The notes under the pieces: model-generated
What the model was told of the DNA's origin: nothing
Databases searched by the model: none
Seen by the model: the letters and a program-made list of their open reading frames with translations, nothing else
Source: Cytobacillus sp. NCCP-133
GTDB lineage: Bacteria; Bacillota; Bacilli; Bacillales; Cytobacillaceae
Reading direction: 5' to 3'
DNA length: 64,000 bases
Assembly (NCBI RefSeq): GCF_026011715.1
Contig: NZ_BRVM01000001.1
Span: forward strand, 707,232-771,231
Part shown: one piece after another, positions 1-9,605 of the stretch
How the letters are laid out: the number at the start of each line of letters is the position of its first letter
Numbering within the stretch: the stretch's first letter is position 1
Position numbers and translations under genes: made by a program

Positions 1-85
1 ACCTTCTAAATAGAATGTCCATCCCTCCTTCTCCAACAATATCATTATAAATAATTTCGCCGATATTTTCCTCCACTATTAAATC

Positions 86-223
86 CTAGCTGCTCACAGT
101 CCTCGGGGAACACCTAATTGAGAAAATAAGAACAGCCAGAAAGCCACAATAAGGCCTAATAGCAAAATCGCAATGATAAATAATGCCATAGCCTGAGGCA
201 ATATCCACATTCAATAAGTTCAT
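86..223 (-). CDS. Possible small membrane peptide, frame broken
   Basis: A strong Shine-Dalgarno (AGGAGG) precedes an ATG at 223, giving a 45-residue frame (MNLLNVDIASG...) with no clear character. One base out of frame, 189-94 encodes a hydrophobic 31-residue peptide (MALFIIAILLLGLIVAFWLF...) that looks like a real single-pass membrane segment but has no ribosome site of its own. I infer one small membrane protein with a frameshift after about residue 11, or a sequence error. A further ATG on the minus strand at 22, preceded by GGAG, could start a gene leaving the window. No family recognised. Confidence 0.3.
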   Translation of the reverse strand: MNLLNVDIASGYGIIYHCDFAIRPYCGFLAVLIFSIRCSPRTVSS

Positions 224-846
224 ATTTTCTCCTCCTGACAATACTTACGGACCAGAAAGGAAAAGGTTGCCTATCTTTAAAGGTTTTTTAAGGCTTTTTC
301 AAAGGAATTTTTTTAAGATTTATCCCGAATCCAAATTCCTCCAGAGAGGATAAGTTACCCATTGATTACCAAACAAATATATTAGACTTTTTGAATTTTC
401 AGTACATATTACTAGCCCCCTCCACCATAAGGTATAGTAAAGCCGTTTCCCAAGAATGTTTATCCCGGCACATAAAGGGAAAATAAACATACATTAAAAA
501 GGAGGGAGAAGCACAGACTAGGAAGGGAAGCGTAAATATTTTGTAAATTTGTTTCCTTAAAGTAGAAATTATCAGATAATAGAGTTACAATATAGTCAGA
601 TGTATGACATCTAGTTAGAAAAAGCGTAAGGCCTTGACCATCCCTGATAACTTGAGGGGGTAGGCACTAACGCAAAACAGATGTCGATGTTCAAAGTTTT
701 TACTTTCTTTTATTGAAAATAACCAGAATACAAAGGAGTTGTCTGGGGAAAAGAAAACTACATACCTTTGGAGGGATATCCTTCAATGTAGCTGTCGGTT
801 GCAGGGAATTGCCATGGGGTTTGAAAAAAGGATAGGGAGTGGTTTT
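224..846. other. Intergenic region with repeat remnant
   Basis: No convincing gene. At about 622-675 the sequence (AAGCGTAAGGCCTTGACCA, then GAGGGGGTAGGC) resembles the element at 36776-36925, so it is probably a degraded copy of that dispersed repeat. The reading frame upstream of ytzE is open from 739, but its TTG sits directly against AAGGAG and the encoded residues do not look like a DeoR-type extension. Confidence 0.45.
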
Positions 847-1068
847 TTGAAACCTTCAACTAACCGGATGTTAAACCGTGTAAAATCCGTCTACATGTTT
901 ATCAGTAAGCGCGGAACTGTAACAACTCAGGAGCTTGTAGAGGAATTTGGTATTACTCCTCGCACCATACAAAGAGATTTGAATGTCCTTGCCTACAATG
1001 ACTTGGTGAAAAGCCCAAGCAGAGGCAAATGGACCATTACACAAAAGAAAGTAAAGATATCATCTTAA
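847..1068 (+). CDS. ytzE: DeoR-type HTH protein YtzE
   Basis: A 73-residue protein consisting almost only of a DeoR-type winged helix-turn-helix (VTTQELVEEFGITPRTIQRD followed by LNVLAYNDLV). It is expected to bind DNA; target unknown. It lacks the sugar-phosphate-sensing domain of full-length DeoR regulators, and this small size matches YtzE as I recall it from B. subtilis. I chose the TTG start at 847 because the conserved protein begins MKPSTNRML and GGGAG lies at the right distance. The frame can be extended to 739 but that start has poor spacing. It is followed by a terminator shared with the convergent rsuA-type gene. Confidence 0.8.
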   Translation: MKPSTNRMLNRVKSVYMFISKRGTVTTQELVEEFGITPRTIQRDLNVLAYNDLVKSPSRGKWTITQKKVKISS

Positions 1069-1098
1069 CAAGAAAGATAACCCACATAATAGATTTAG

Positions 1099-1129
1099 AA
1101 AAATCGCCCCGAACTGGGCGATTTTTTTG
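1099..1129. terminator. Bidirectional terminator
   Basis: The stem AAATCGCCC / GGGCGATTT is followed by a T run, between convergent ytzE and the rsuA-type gene. Confidence 0.8.
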
Positions 1130-1132
1130 TCT

Positions 1133-1852
1133 TTATTTTACTTCATAACTCAGCAGCATTTTGAGCTCTTCATCTGTCAGCTCCCGATACTCTCCCAATT
1201 CCAGTGTTTCATCAAGCTCGAGAGGTCCCATTGTGAGCCTTTTTAAATAAATGACTCTTTTCCCAACTGCTTCAAACATTCTTTTCACCTGATGAAATTT
1301 TCCTTCTGTAATCGTTAATTCAATATCAGAAGTTATGCCTAATTTCAATATTTTCAGTTCTCCTGGCTTCGTTTCATAGCCATCTTCCAAGATAACACCT
1401 TCCTTAAAAGCAGCAATATCGTCCTCTGTTACCTCGCTGTTAATGACAGCATAGTAGGTTTTAGGAACATGCTTCTTTGGAGAAAGCAGCCGATGTGCAA
1501 GCTGGCCGTCATTCGTCAGCAGCAAAAGGCCTTCTGTATCCTTATCAAGTCGCCCAACAGGGAAAGGAGATAATACAAGGTCCTCCATCTCCAGCAAATC
1601 CACAACTGTCTCAAATTGGGAGTCTTCCGTTGCAGAAATCACACCAGGCGGCTTGTTCATCATCAAATAGACGAACTCTTTATATTCAACCCTCTCACCA
1701 TTGATAATGACAGCATCCTCCTCAGGATTTACATGGTGTTTCGGATCTTTCACTTTTTCATCGTTAACGGTTACACCCCCGTCTTTTAATAGCTTTTTAA
1801 CATCTTTTCGGCTGCCAAATCCAAGATTGGCCAGCATTTTATCAATTCTCAT
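1133..1852 (-). CDS. rsuA: 16S rRNA pseudouridine synthase (RsuA/YtzG)
   Basis: A 239-residue RsuA/RluB/E/F-family enzyme. It should isomerise a uridine of 16S rRNA (U516 in E. coli) to pseudouridine. Residues 1-60 form an S4 RNA-binding domain (MRIDKMLANLGFGSRKDVKK). The catalytic motif GRLDKDTEGLL places the nucleophilic aspartate at D103. Length fits the family. The ATG at 1852 has a GGAGGT site. B. subtilis calls this protein YtzG. The exact target base cannot be read from sequence. Confidence 0.9.
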   Translation of the reverse strand: MRIDKMLANLGFGSRKDVKKLLKDGGVTVNDEKVKDPKHHVNPEEDAVIINGERVEYKEFVYLMMNKPPGVISATEDSQFETVVDLLEMEDLVLSPFPVGRLDKDTEGLLLLTNDGQLAHRLLSPKKHVPKTYYAVINSEVTEDDIAAFKEGVILEDGYETKPGELKILKLGITSDIELTITEGKFHQVKRMFEAVGKRVIYLKRLTMGPLELDETLELGEYRELTDEELKMLLSYEVK

Positions 1853-1968
1853 TGTTGGACCTCCAATTAATTTCTAAATTAATGGGCATCTATCTATTCC
1901 AACGCAGCCCGGTATTGCATAGACTACTATCATATATTCGGATGAATACGTTAGAGGAGATGGTTCGT

Positions 1969-2187
1969 ATGTACCCGCGCCAGCAAGGGCAAGGCATCTA
2001 TATCCCTCTTCCCGGCTTTACCCCAGGTTATCCTGGTTACCCGGGAGGCGGCAATACTGACAGGCGGATTGAACACCTGGAACGCCAAATGCAAAGGCTT
2101 GAGCAGCAAGTTGACCGGCTCGATCGCAGGCTTGACCGGATTGAAAGGCGTCTCGGAATAGGCGATGGCGGTTATCGCGAGTATTAA
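1969..2187 (+). CDS. Small coiled-coil protein, unknown function
   Basis: A 72-residue protein of unknown function. Residues 1-30 are rich in Pro, Gly and Tyr (LPGFTPGYPGYPGGG). Residues 33-62 form a heptad-like, Arg/Gln-rich coiled coil (LERQMQRLEQQVDRLDRRLD). The Gly/Tyr-rich head plus coiled coil recalls small spore-surface proteins; that is inference only. The ATG at 1969 has AGAGGAGA at 8 nt. The open frame reaches upstream to 1852, but that part lacks a ribosome site. It is convergent with ytgP. Confidence 0.7.
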   Translation: MYPRQQGQGIYIPLPGFTPGYPGYPGGGNTDRRIEHLERQMQRLEQQVDRLDRRLDRIERRLGIGDGGYREY

Positions 2188-2195
2188 ATTTAAGG

Positions 2196-2228
2196 AAAAA
2201 GGTCTCCATCTGCGGAGACCTTTTTTAT
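2196..2228. terminator. Bidirectional terminator
   Basis: A perfect GGTCTCC / GGAGACC stem is flanked by A and T runs, between convergent genes. Confidence 0.85.
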
Positions 2229-3844
2229 TATGCCCTCAGCCTAAGCTTGTTCAGCATTCTATCAACTCTTGACCCAAACAGGATATAGATTAACTTGGTT
2301 CTGAAACTTAAGTAGAAATAGATTCCCGCTCCTGCAGCTGCACAGATGGCGACAATGATCATCGCCTGCAGATCCGCTTTAGGTGATAAAAAGATCGTGG
2401 CAACCTGGTACATAACACCTGCTGCTATCATCATTAATACGGTAAAAATGATAATTAAGAGCCCTCTTCTGAACACTAAGCTGTATTTATATCCTGAAAA
2501 ATATTTAATTACAAAAAGATTAATTAAAATTGCAACCCCATATCCCAGAGCGGTGGCCAGGACAGCTCCCTTTGTCTCCATTAATTTTATTAAAGGGATA
2601 TTCAAACTTAGTTTGATCAGAATTCCAACCAATAAACTCAGAACTGTAAAACGCTGTTCGTTAATTCCCTGCAGGATTGCCGCTGTAACTGAATATAAAG
2701 CAAACAGGATTACTACTGGAGCGTATGCCTGCAGCACTTCACTTCCCTGCAAGTCATGCTCATAAAAAAGGGTATAAATAGGCTCGGATAAGATGGCCAA
2801 TCCAACAGCAGCCGGCAAAGTTAAAAACATTAGCACTTGAAATGTCTGATTTAATTGTTTGTTCAGACTCAATTGATCATCCTCTATAAATGCCTTTGTG
2901 ATGCTTGGTACAAGTGTTAATGAAAAAGCTGTCGCCAAAGAAACGGGAATAATAACTAATTTATGGGTTTGATAATTTAAAATAGAAAGAGCATCTTCTG
3001 ACAGGTTTCTTGGTATTCCGATAGAAACCATCGCTCTATTGAAGGTTAGCAAATCTACGAACTGGAAAACAGGATTGGCTATTCCCACTAAAATAAACGG
3101 GATAGAGTAAATGAGTATTTCTTTATAAATCTCTTTTAATGAAATGTTTATAGTACCTTTATCCTGGAAAAGGAGCTCATTAAGATACGGCTTCCTCTTA
3201 TACCAATACCAGTATAACACAGCAAGGCTTCCCAATCCCCCAATAAATGCTGCAAAAGTAGCCACACTGACTGCTGTCACCATACTGCCCTTAAGAACAT
3301 TTAAAACGATGAAAGCACCCGCAAGCAGAAACACAATTCGAACAATCTGCTCGACCACCTGGGAAACAGCAGAAGGCCCCATAGATTGATGACCTTGGAA
3401 AAAACCGCGAATCAAACTCATAAAAGGGATGATAATTAACGCAAAACTAACAGCACGAATAACCGTTACTATTTCATCAGCTGACCCCAGCCCTTTATCA
3501 GCCCGAATCGTTTCAGCAAGTAAAGGAGCAGAAAAAAATAGGACAAGAAAGGCGATAAATCCGCTAATAAGCATAATAACGAGCCCGGATTTAAACAGTT
3601 TTCTTCCAACTGCATACTCTTCCAGCGCATTGTATTTTGATATAAATTTAGAAACTGCAAGCGGAACGCCTGCCGTTGCAATGCTTATGAAAATGGTATA
3701 AGGCACGTATGAGTATTGGTAAAGGAGTGTTCCTTCCTTCCCAACTATAGAATAAAAAGGAATAACATAGAACAGCCCAAGAAACTTTGAAATAAAGGTT
3801 CCCAGCGTTAATATAAAAGTACCTCTTAAAAGCTTAGATGACAT
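2228..3844 (-). CDS. murJ: MurJ-type lipid II flippase YtgP
   Basis: A 538-residue polytopic membrane protein of the MVF/polysaccharide-biosynthesis branch of the MOP superfamily, with about 14 hydrophobic segments along its length. The N-terminal signature LLRGTFILTLGTFISKFLGL is typical of Bacillus YtgP and SpoVB relatives. B. subtilis YtgP is a MurJ orthologue that translocates lipid II for peptidoglycan synthesis. SpoVB-like paralogues have similar sequences, so the assignment rests on best memory of YtgP and on its position next to ytzG and ytfP. The ATG has an AAGGAAGGG site. Monocistronic. Confidence 0.85.
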   Translation of the reverse strand: MSSKLLRGTFILTLGTFISKFLGLFYVIPFYSIVGKEGTLLYQYSYVPYTIFISIATAGVPLAVSKFISKYNALEEYAVGRKLFKSGLVIMLISGFIAFLVLFFSAPLLAETIRADKGLGSADEIVTVIRAVSFALIIIPFMSLIRGFFQGHQSMGPSAVSQVVEQIVRIVFLLAGAFIVLNVLKGSMVTAVSVATFAAFIGGLGSLAVLYWYWYKRKPYLNELLFQDKGTINISLKEIYKEILIYSIPFILVGIANPVFQFVDLLTFNRAMVSIGIPRNLSEDALSILNYQTHKLVIIPVSLATAFSLTLVPSITKAFIEDDQLSLNKQLNQTFQVLMFLTLPAAVGLAILSEPIYTLFYEHDLQGSEVLQAYAPVVILFALYSVTAAILQGINEQRFTVLSLLVGILIKLSLNIPLIKLMETKGAVLATALGYGVAILINLFVIKYFSGYKYSLVFRRGLLIIIFTVLMMIAAGVMYQVATIFLSPKADLQAMIIVAICAAAGAGIYFYLSFRTKLIYILFGSRVDRMLNKLRLRA

Positions 3845-4115
3845 ATAATCCCTTCCTTAGAAAACTGCAGCCTGCAATCTATGCAAGAATAATATGATTA
3901 GACTGAAGCTTATAGCGACAATGATTTTAGCATAAATAAAATTAGATTTCGTCATTTTTCTATCTTTTTAGACACACTATTTGTAGTGTACTCTTCTTGA
4001 CGAAGAAATGCCACTTACAAAACCTGTATATAAAGGCTTTGTTTTTAGAAAACGAATAATTGCATTATAATAGAACTATTGCTTAAAAAGTGAATTAAGA
4101 TAAGTTGGTGAAAAC

Positions 4116-5387
4116 ATGAAATATGATGTAATTGTAATTGGCGGAGGGCCGTCAGGATTAATGGCCGCCATTGGAGCAGCAGAACAGAAAGCAAAGGTGC
4201 TTTTGATCGATAAAGGGGACAAGCTTGGCAGAAAGCTTGCGATTTCCGGCGGAGGCCGATGCAATGTCACAAATAGGCTTCCTGTGGATGAAATCATTAA
4301 GCATATCCCTGGCAATGGACGCTTTTTGTACAGCGCCTTCTCCCTCTTCAGCAATGAAGATATTATCAGGTTCTTTGAGAATCTGGGCATACAGCTGAAA
4401 GAGGAAGACCATGGGCGGATGTTTCCTGTGACAGACAAAGCCCAATCTGTTGTGGATGCCCTGATAACCAGACTAAAAGAATTGAAGGTTGATTTAAAAA
4501 CCAATAGCCCTATTCAGGATGTCCATTATAAAGATGGCAGGGTAAAGTCGGTGGAGCTTAAGTCAGGCAATTTGTATGAAGCCGATGCTGTGGTCATTGC
4601 AGTCGGAGGAAAGTCCGTACCCCACACAGGCTCAACGGGAGATGGCTATGCATGGGCGGAAAAAGCGGGTCATACCATCACAGAACTTTTTCCTACAGAA
4701 GTCCCTTTGACCTCGGCGGATAAATTTATTAAAGAAAAAACGCTGCAGGGATTATCGCTTAGAAGTGTGGAGCTTAGTGTTTTGAATCCTAAAGGAAAAC
4801 CGCTTATCACCCATCGGATGGATATGATTTTTACCCATTTCGGCTTTAGCGGCCCAGCCGTATTGCGCTGCAGCCAGTACGTAGTCAAGGCAATGAAAAA
4901 GTGGAAACTAAAAGAAGTCACAATGAATCTCGATGCCATTCCCGAAACAAAGGAAGAACCTTTATTCCAGGAAGTGTCCAAAATGATTAAGAATGAACCG
5001 AAGAAAAGCATTAAGAATCTATTAAAAGGGTTACTGCCCGAAAGATACTTGCTGTTTCTTCTTTACAAAAATGGAATCGACCCTGCTGCACAGGGAGCGA
5101 ATATCTCTAATGAAAAAATCAGAAGCTTTATAAAAAGCTGCAAATCCTTTCAATTTACTGTTAACGGCACATTGCCGCTTGATAAAGCATTTGTTACCGG
5201 CGGGGGTGTATCCGTTAAAGAAATTGAACCGCAAACGATGGCATCAAAAAAGATGGACGGCCTTTTCTTCTGCGGTGAAATCCTGGATATACACGGCTAT
5301 ACAGGCGGATACAATATCACATCCGCTCTCGTAACCGGCAGGCTGGCAGGGATAAACGCAGCCGAGTCTGCACAAACAGCAAAATAA
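4116..5387 (+). CDS. ytfP: BaiN/HI0933-family flavoprotein YtfP
   Basis: A 423-residue NAD(P)/FAD-dependent oxidoreductase of the HI0933/BaiN/YhiN family. The FAD-binding dinucleotide fold starts at residue 4 ([20 protein letters not shown] at 9-14), with a second flavin motif [16 protein letters not shown] near residues 40-56. The C-terminal [18 protein letters not shown], then a GRLAG flavin contact, is characteristic. The physiological substrate in Bacillus is unknown; the clostridial bile-acid role of BaiN should not be transferred. The start has a weak GGTG site. It is followed by a strong hairpin that overlaps the end of cse60. Confidence 0.88.
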   Translation: MKYDVIVIGGGPSGLMAAIGAAEQKAKVLLIDKGDKLGRKLAISGGGRCNVTNRLPVDEIIKHIPGNGRFLYSAFSLFSNEDIIRFFENLGIQLKEEDHGRMFPVTDKAQSVVDALITRLKELKVDLKTNSPIQDVHYKDGRVKSVELKSGNLYEADAVVIAVGGKSVPHTGSTGDGYAWAEKAGHTITELFPTEVPLTSADKFIKEKTLQGLSLRSVELSVLNPKGKPLITHRMDMIFTHFGFSGPAVLRCSQYVVKAMKKWKLKEVTMNLDAIPETKEEPLFQEVSKMIKNEPKKSIKNLLKGLLPERYLLFLLYKNGIDPAAQGANISNEKIRSFIKSCKSFQFTVNGTLPLDKAFVTGGGVSVKEIEPQTMASKKMDGLFFCGEILDIHGYTGGYNITSALVTGRLAGINAAESAQTAK

Positions 5388-5388
5388 A

Positions 5389-5432
5389 AAATATAGAGCC
5401 TGATGCCTGCCGCGGCTTCAGGCTCTATATAT
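5389..5432. terminator. Bidirectional terminator overlapping cse60 stop
   Basis: A 13-bp stem (ATATAGAGCCTGA / TCAGGCTCTATAT) is preceded by an A run. Its right arm contains the last codons and stop of cse60. Confidence 0.75.
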
Positions 5433-5600
5433 GACCATCGCAGAAAAACAGTAAATCTGCTCGTCTTCATCCTCTTGGACTGCTGCCACATTATATTTTA
5501 TATCCAGCAGCTTTTTCTCTTCGATCTTCTCCAAAAAGTGGTTCATATCCTTTTCTAGATCCTTTTCGTGTTCATGATCGAATAATTTCACCTTTATCAT
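5418..5600 (-). CDS. cse60: Sporulation protein Cse60
   Basis: A 60-residue protein starting MIKVKLFDHEHEKDLEKDMN and ending YCFSAMVIYRA, which matches my memory of B. subtilis Cse60 (YteV), a small sigma-E-controlled mother-cell protein of unknown biochemical function. The ATG at 5600 follows GGAAG at close spacing. No clear sigma-E promoter could be fixed upstream by eye. The tail of the gene forms one arm of the terminator shared with ytfP. Confidence 0.85.
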   Translation of the reverse strand: MIKVKLFDHEHEKDLEKDMNHFLEKIEEKKLLDIKYNVAAVQEDEDEQIYCFSAMVIYRA

Positions 5601-5670
5601 AGAACTCTTCCTTTCTGGCTTTTTTTAATCAGTTTGGACAATTTTCTTAATTTTTAAAATTATGAGTATT

Positions 5671-5704
5671 AAAAAACGAAGCCTTGTCGGCTCCGTTTTT
5701 TTTA
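5671..5704 (-). terminator. Terminator of ytwF
   Basis: On the minus strand an ACGGAGCC / GGCTTCGT stem is followed by a T run. Confidence 0.75.
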
Positions 5705-6007
5705 TTCTGTCTTGCCTTGCCAGTTCAGCATGCCGCCTACCATATTGCGAACCTTATAGCCTTGTTCTTTCATATAGTTGCACACATTTCCGCTGCGGCC
5801 GCCGGAGCGGCAAATGAAAATGTATTCTTTTTCCTTATCGAAATTATCAAGATTTTCCGGAATTGTCCCCATACGGATATGTCTCGCACCAGGAATCATG
5901 CCAGATGCAACCTCATCATCTTCCCTTACATCCACAAGCTCAAGCTTCTCTCCTGCTTCCAGCTTCTTTTGCAATTCTTCTGTTGTAATTTCTTCAATAC
6001 GGTCCAT
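5702..6007 (-). CDS. ytwF: Single-domain rhodanese YtwF
   Basis: A 101-residue rhodanese-fold sulfurtransferase. The active-site loop CRSGGRS carries the nucleophilic cysteine at C66. The substrate-side motifs VDVRED (25-30) and IPGARHI (38-44) are intact, so it should be catalytically competent in transferring sulfane sulfur via a persulfide. It has no signal peptide and is cytosolic. Its partner is unknown. The ATG at 6007 has a GAAAGGG site. Confidence 0.85.
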   Translation of the reverse strand: MDRIEEITTEELQKKLEAGEKLELVDVREDDEVASGMIPGARHIRMGTIPENLDNFDKEKEYIFICRSGGRSGNVCNYMKEQGYKVRNMVGGMLNWQGKTE

Positions 6008-6445
6008 TATTTACACCCTTTCCGAAAAACTTATAAATACAGGCATATAGCATTAATACTTGCCGCCACTTCTATAATACCTTATATGGCACACAAAATA
6101 TAAATATGGAGTTTCTCTTATCTTAGGTACAAACAATTAGCTGTGTCTACTTCTTATATCTAATAAACCTTTAGCATTCCTCCTATTAACCTGAGATAAT
6201 AGGGAGCTTCCTTTATTGGTCGATCTCTCTTAACTGATAATAAGCGGGAAATGTTTCAGCCCACCCTTTTTTGATGCATTTTCTCCATCAATCCCTTCTG
6301 GATGTTGCTTCTATCCATCTCTTTGTTACCTCTTTTCCATCAGCCCCCGCAAGATGGCATCTGTATTACCCTCTCCCTATGAAAAAGAGGCACTAATCGC
6401 TCCTCCACCCTTTGGTCAGTCCACGTGTTGTTAATATTTTACAAT
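6008..6445. other. Intergenic region without recognised gene
   Basis: About 440 nt between leuS and ytwF. Only peptides of about 20 residues can be read on either strand and none has a good start site. I see no known RNA motif. Confidence 0.5.
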
Positions 6446-6452
6446 AAAAGAT

Positions 6453-6482
6453 AACCACCCCTATTTCATAATAGAGGTGGTT
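6453..6482 (-). terminator. Terminator of leuS
   Basis: An AACCACCTCTAT / ATAGGGGTGGTT stem with a T-rich downstream sequence on the minus strand. Confidence 0.75.
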
Positions 6483-6493
6483 GCTGCAAAAAT

Positions 6494-8911
6494 TTAATTC
6501 GCAACGATATTAACCAGTTTTCCTGGTACCGTAATGACTTTGCGGACTGTTTTACCGTCGATTTGTTCTTTTACTTTGTCATCACACATGGCGATTTGCT
6601 CCAATAGATCCTTCTTGGCATCAGCCGGAACCATAAGCTTAGCTTTAACTTTGCCGTTAATTTGAATAACGATTTCCACTTCATCATCAACCATTTTAGC
6701 TTCATCGTATGCAGGCCAAGTTTCATAGGCAATGCTTTCACCGTGGCCAAGTTTTGTCCAAAGCTCTTCAGAAATATGCGGAGCGATTGGCGAAAGCATT
6801 TTTACAAAGCCTTCGACATAGCTCTTCGGAAGGACATCTGCTTTATAGGCTTCATTGATGAATACCATCATTTGCGAAATGGCTGTATTAAAGCGCAACC
6901 CTTCGTAGTCTTCAGTTACCTTTTTAACCGTTTGATGGTAAACCTTTTCAAGACTGCCGCCTTCTTCAGTCTCCTGGATTTTCGGGCTTAGTTCGCCAGT
7001 TTCTTCAGCAAATAAGCGCCAGATGCGGTCAAGGAATCTCCTTGATCCATCCAAGCCATTTGTAGACCATGCAATGGAAGCTTCAAGCGGTCCCATGAAC
7101 ATTTCATATAAACGAAGTGTATCTGCCCCATGACTGGCAACAATCTCATCCGGGTTAACAACATTGCCTTTGGATTTACTCATTTTCTCATTATTCTCAC
7201 CAAGAATCATGCCCTGGTTAAATAGCTTTTGGAAAGGTTCTTTCGTGTGGACAACTCCTACATCATAAAGGACCTTATGCCAGAAGCGGGCATAGAGAAG
7301 GTGAAGAACTGCATGTTCTGCTCCGCCTATATAGATGTCAACCGGAAGCCATTCTTTTAATTTTTCAGGATCTGCAAGGGCTTCACTGTTTTTGGGATCA
7401 ATATAGCGCAGATAGTACCAGCAGCTGCCTGCCCATTGCGGCATCGTATTTGTTTCTCTGCGGCCTTTTTTGCCTGTTTCAGGATCAACAACATGAACCC
7501 AGTCATCAATGTTGGCTAAAGGTGACTCACCTGTGCCGGATGGTTTAATTTCCGTTGTTTTTGGAAGGACCAATGGCAGCTCCTCTTCCGGAACGGCAGT
7601 CATGGTACCGTCTTCCCAGTGGATAACTGGAATGGGTTCTCCCCAATAGCGCTGACGGCTGAATAGCCAGTCACGAAGGCGATACGTAACCTTTTTCATG
7701 CCAATGCCTTTTTCTTCAAGCCATGCAATCATCTTTTCGATCGCATCTTCTTTGTTCAAACCATTAAGGAAATCGGAGTTAACATGCTCTCCGTCGCCTG
7801 TGTAGGCTTCCTTCTCAACATCTCCGCCGGCAACTACCTCCTTAATAGAAAGGCCAAATTGCTTGGCAAACTCATAGTCACGCTCGTCATGAGCAGGTAC
7901 GGCCATTATCGCACCTGTTCCATAGCTTGCAAGAACATAGTCCGCAATCCAGATTGGCATTTTTTCGCCGTTAACAGGATTAGTGGCATACGCACCTGTG
8001 AAAACGCCTGATTTTTCTTTAGCTAAATCAGTACGCTCTAAGTCGCTCTTGCTTTTAACTTTTTCAATATAAGCCTGAACTGCCTCACGCTGCTTATCAG
8101 TTGTAATTTTGTCAACAAGTACATGTTCTGGGGCCAAAACAGCATATGTGGCACCATATAATGTATCAGGGCGTGTTGTAAAAACAGTAAATGTGCCATC
8201 ATGACCTTCGATATTGAATGTCAATTCTGCGCCTTCAGAGCGGCCAATCCAGTTCCGCTGCATATCTTTAAGGCTTTCAGGCCAATCCAGCAAATCAAGA
8301 TCCTCAAGCAGGCGATCTGCATAAGCCGTGATTTTCAGCATCCATTGTCTCATTGGGCGTCGCTCTACAGGGTGTCCTCCTCGCTCACTTTTCCCGTCAA
8401 TGACCTCTTCATTGGCAAGAACGGTTCCCAAAGCAGGGCACCAGTTAACCGCTACTTCATCAATATAAGCAAGCCCTTTTTCATATAGCTTTAAGAAAAT
8501 CCATTGAGTCCATTTATAGTATTCAGGATCTGTTGTATTCACTTCACGCTCCCAGTCATATGAAAAGCCTAATGCCTTAATCTGGCGGCGGAACGTATTA
8601 ATATTTTTCTCCGTGAATTCTGCGGGATCATTTCCTGTATCAAGTGCATATTGCTCTGCAGGCAAACCAAATGCATCCCATCCCATCGGATGAAGAACAT
8701 TATAGCCCTGCATGCGCTTCATGCGGGAAAGGATATCTGTTGCTGTGTAACCTTCCGGATGGCCAACATGAAGTCCTGCGCCCGATGGGTAAGGGAACAT
8801 ATCCAGCGCATAAAACTTGCGCTTGCCTTTATCTTCAGTTGTTTTGAATGTTTTATTTTCGTCCCAGTAGCTTTGCCACTTTTTTTCAATCTCCAGGTGA
8901 TTGAAGCTCAT
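6494..8911 (-). CDS. leuS: Leucyl-tRNA synthetase
   Basis: An 805-residue class I aminoacyl-tRNA synthetase that charges tRNA-Leu. The HIGH-type motif is in [16 protein letters not shown] near residue 41. The KMSKS loop ([16 protein letters not shown]) is near residue 580. The CP1 editing domain lies between them ([20 protein letters not shown]), and the C-terminus is the usual LeuRS tail. Length is standard for Bacillus. Expression is controlled by a T-box leader at 9211-9470. An unusual repeat element of about 250 nt separates the T-box terminator from the start codon. Confidence 0.97.
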   Translation of the reverse strand: MSFNHLEIEKKWQSYWDENKTFKTTEDKGKRKFYALDMFPYPSGAGLHVGHPEGYTATDILSRMKRMQGYNVLHPMGWDAFGLPAEQYALDTGNDPAEFTEKNINTFRRQIKALGFSYDWEREVNTTDPEYYKWTQWIFLKLYEKGLAYIDEVAVNWCPALGTVLANEEVIDGKSERGGHPVERRPMRQWMLKITAYADRLLEDLDLLDWPESLKDMQRNWIGRSEGAELTFNIEGHDGTFTVFTTRPDTLYGATYAVLAPEHVLVDKITTDKQREAVQAYIEKVKSKSDLERTDLAKEKSGVFTGAYATNPVNGEKMPIWIADYVLASYGTGAIMAVPAHDERDYEFAKQFGLSIKEVVAGGDVEKEAYTGDGEHVNSDFLNGLNKEDAIEKMIAWLEEKGIGMKKVTYRLRDWLFSRQRYWGEPIPVIHWEDGTMTAVPEEELPLVLPKTTEIKPSGTGESPLANIDDWVHVVDPETGKKGRRETNTMPQWAGSCWYYLRYIDPKNSEALADPEKLKEWLPVDIYIGGAEHAVLHLLYARFWHKVLYDVGVVHTKEPFQKLFNQGMILGENNEKMSKSKGNVVNPDEIVASHGADTLRLYEMFMGPLEASIAWSTNGLDGSRRFLDRIWRLFAEETGELSPKIQETEEGGSLEKVYHQTVKKVTEDYEGLRFNTAISQMMVFINEAYKADVLPKSYVEGFVKMLSPIAPHISEELWTKLGHGESIAYETWPAYDEAKMVDDEVEIVIQINGKVKAKLMVPADAKKDLLEQIAMCDDKVKEQIDGKTVRKVITVPGKLVNIVAN

Positions 8912-8929
8912 TTTTGTTTCCTCCTAATA

Positions 8930-9180
8930 TCAGAAAGTGCAGGGCGCCCGCTTATCCAAGGGCCGCAGACTAAAACCGCCACGTCCTGTGGCAACGTCTG
9001 CATGACCCGCATCCTCCCAAAAGCTTTCGCTTTTGGTCGTGCGAAGGTAATGCTGACGAAGCCTTCCTTGTCCTGCGGGCCTCAAGCATAAGACGAGCCG
9101 GCGGAAAGGTTGTTCTTTAACCTTTTTGACGGATTGGCTTATACCCAAGAGCCGATGGATTACCGAGCTAGACTACTTTC
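8930..9180. repeat. Dispersed structured repeat in leuS leader
   Basis: A copy of the family also found at 23150-23375, 24813-24965 and 48600-48670. Shared blocks are CGCCACGTCCTGTGGC, then CGTCTGCATGACCCGCATCC, then CCTCAAGCATAAGACGAGCC, then a hairpin (GGAAAGGTT / AACCTTTTT) and GGATTGGCTTAT. It lies between the T-box terminator and the leuS ATG, so it is transcribed as part of the leader. It lacks coding capacity. Confidence 0.75.
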
Positions 9181-9210
9181 TGACTTCAAAAATTTGTACT
9201 TCTTAAAAAA

Positions 9211-9470
9211 ATAAAAAAACCTCTCATCCCAAAAAGGGACGAGAGGATTATGTATAAATCTCCCGCGGTACCACCCACATTAGTGACAATGTCACTCACT
9301 TCATTCATCCTTAACGCGGAAAACGGCAAGCATTACTGCTAATTCACACTTGCTGCTCAAAGGCGAGTTCATGATGTGCCCGGCTGACTTGCACCGTCCG
9401 TCAACTCTCTAAAATCGGGCTGCGTCATCATTACTGATCCTTATCAAAGCATTTCAGTATAAGATATGAC
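9211..9470 (-). promoter_or_regulatory. T-box leader of leuS (leucine)
   Basis: On the minus strand the T-box sequence GGGTGGTACCGCG lies at 9276-9264. It is followed by a terminator with arms at 9220-9230 and 9236-9246 (CCTCTC-type stem) and a T run. The stem I region contains GAACTC in the expected specifier-loop context, giving a CTC leucine specifier codon. Uncharged tRNA-Leu should pair with the specifier and the TGG bulge to favour the antiterminator and leuS transcription. Confidence 0.92.
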
Positions 9471-9471
9471 T

Positions 9472-9500
9472 ATTGTATTAAATTTCCCGCCAGGATGCAA
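9472..9500 (-). promoter_or_regulatory. Sigma-A promoter of leuS T-box RNA
   Basis: On the minus strand TTGCAT, a 17-nt spacer and TACAAT lie just upstream of the T-box leader. Confidence 0.65.
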
Positions 9501-9605
9501 GCGGGCTTATCCCTGACAGGAAATTTAATATTAAGACTATGCAGAGTTCATTGGTTATGTGCTTGCATTCGCTTATATTCCACAAACATAACCAAATTTC
9601 TTAAG

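Noticed and set aside
1852..1968. N-terminal extension of the small coiled-coil protein
   Set aside because: The ribosome site and composition support the start at 1969.
6121..6440. Possible short peptides between ytwF and leuS
   Set aside because: Only about 20 codons each, without good start sites.
8930..9148. 72-codon and 146-codon frames in the leuS leader
   Set aside because: They read through the repeat element and T-box downstream region and have no start signals.
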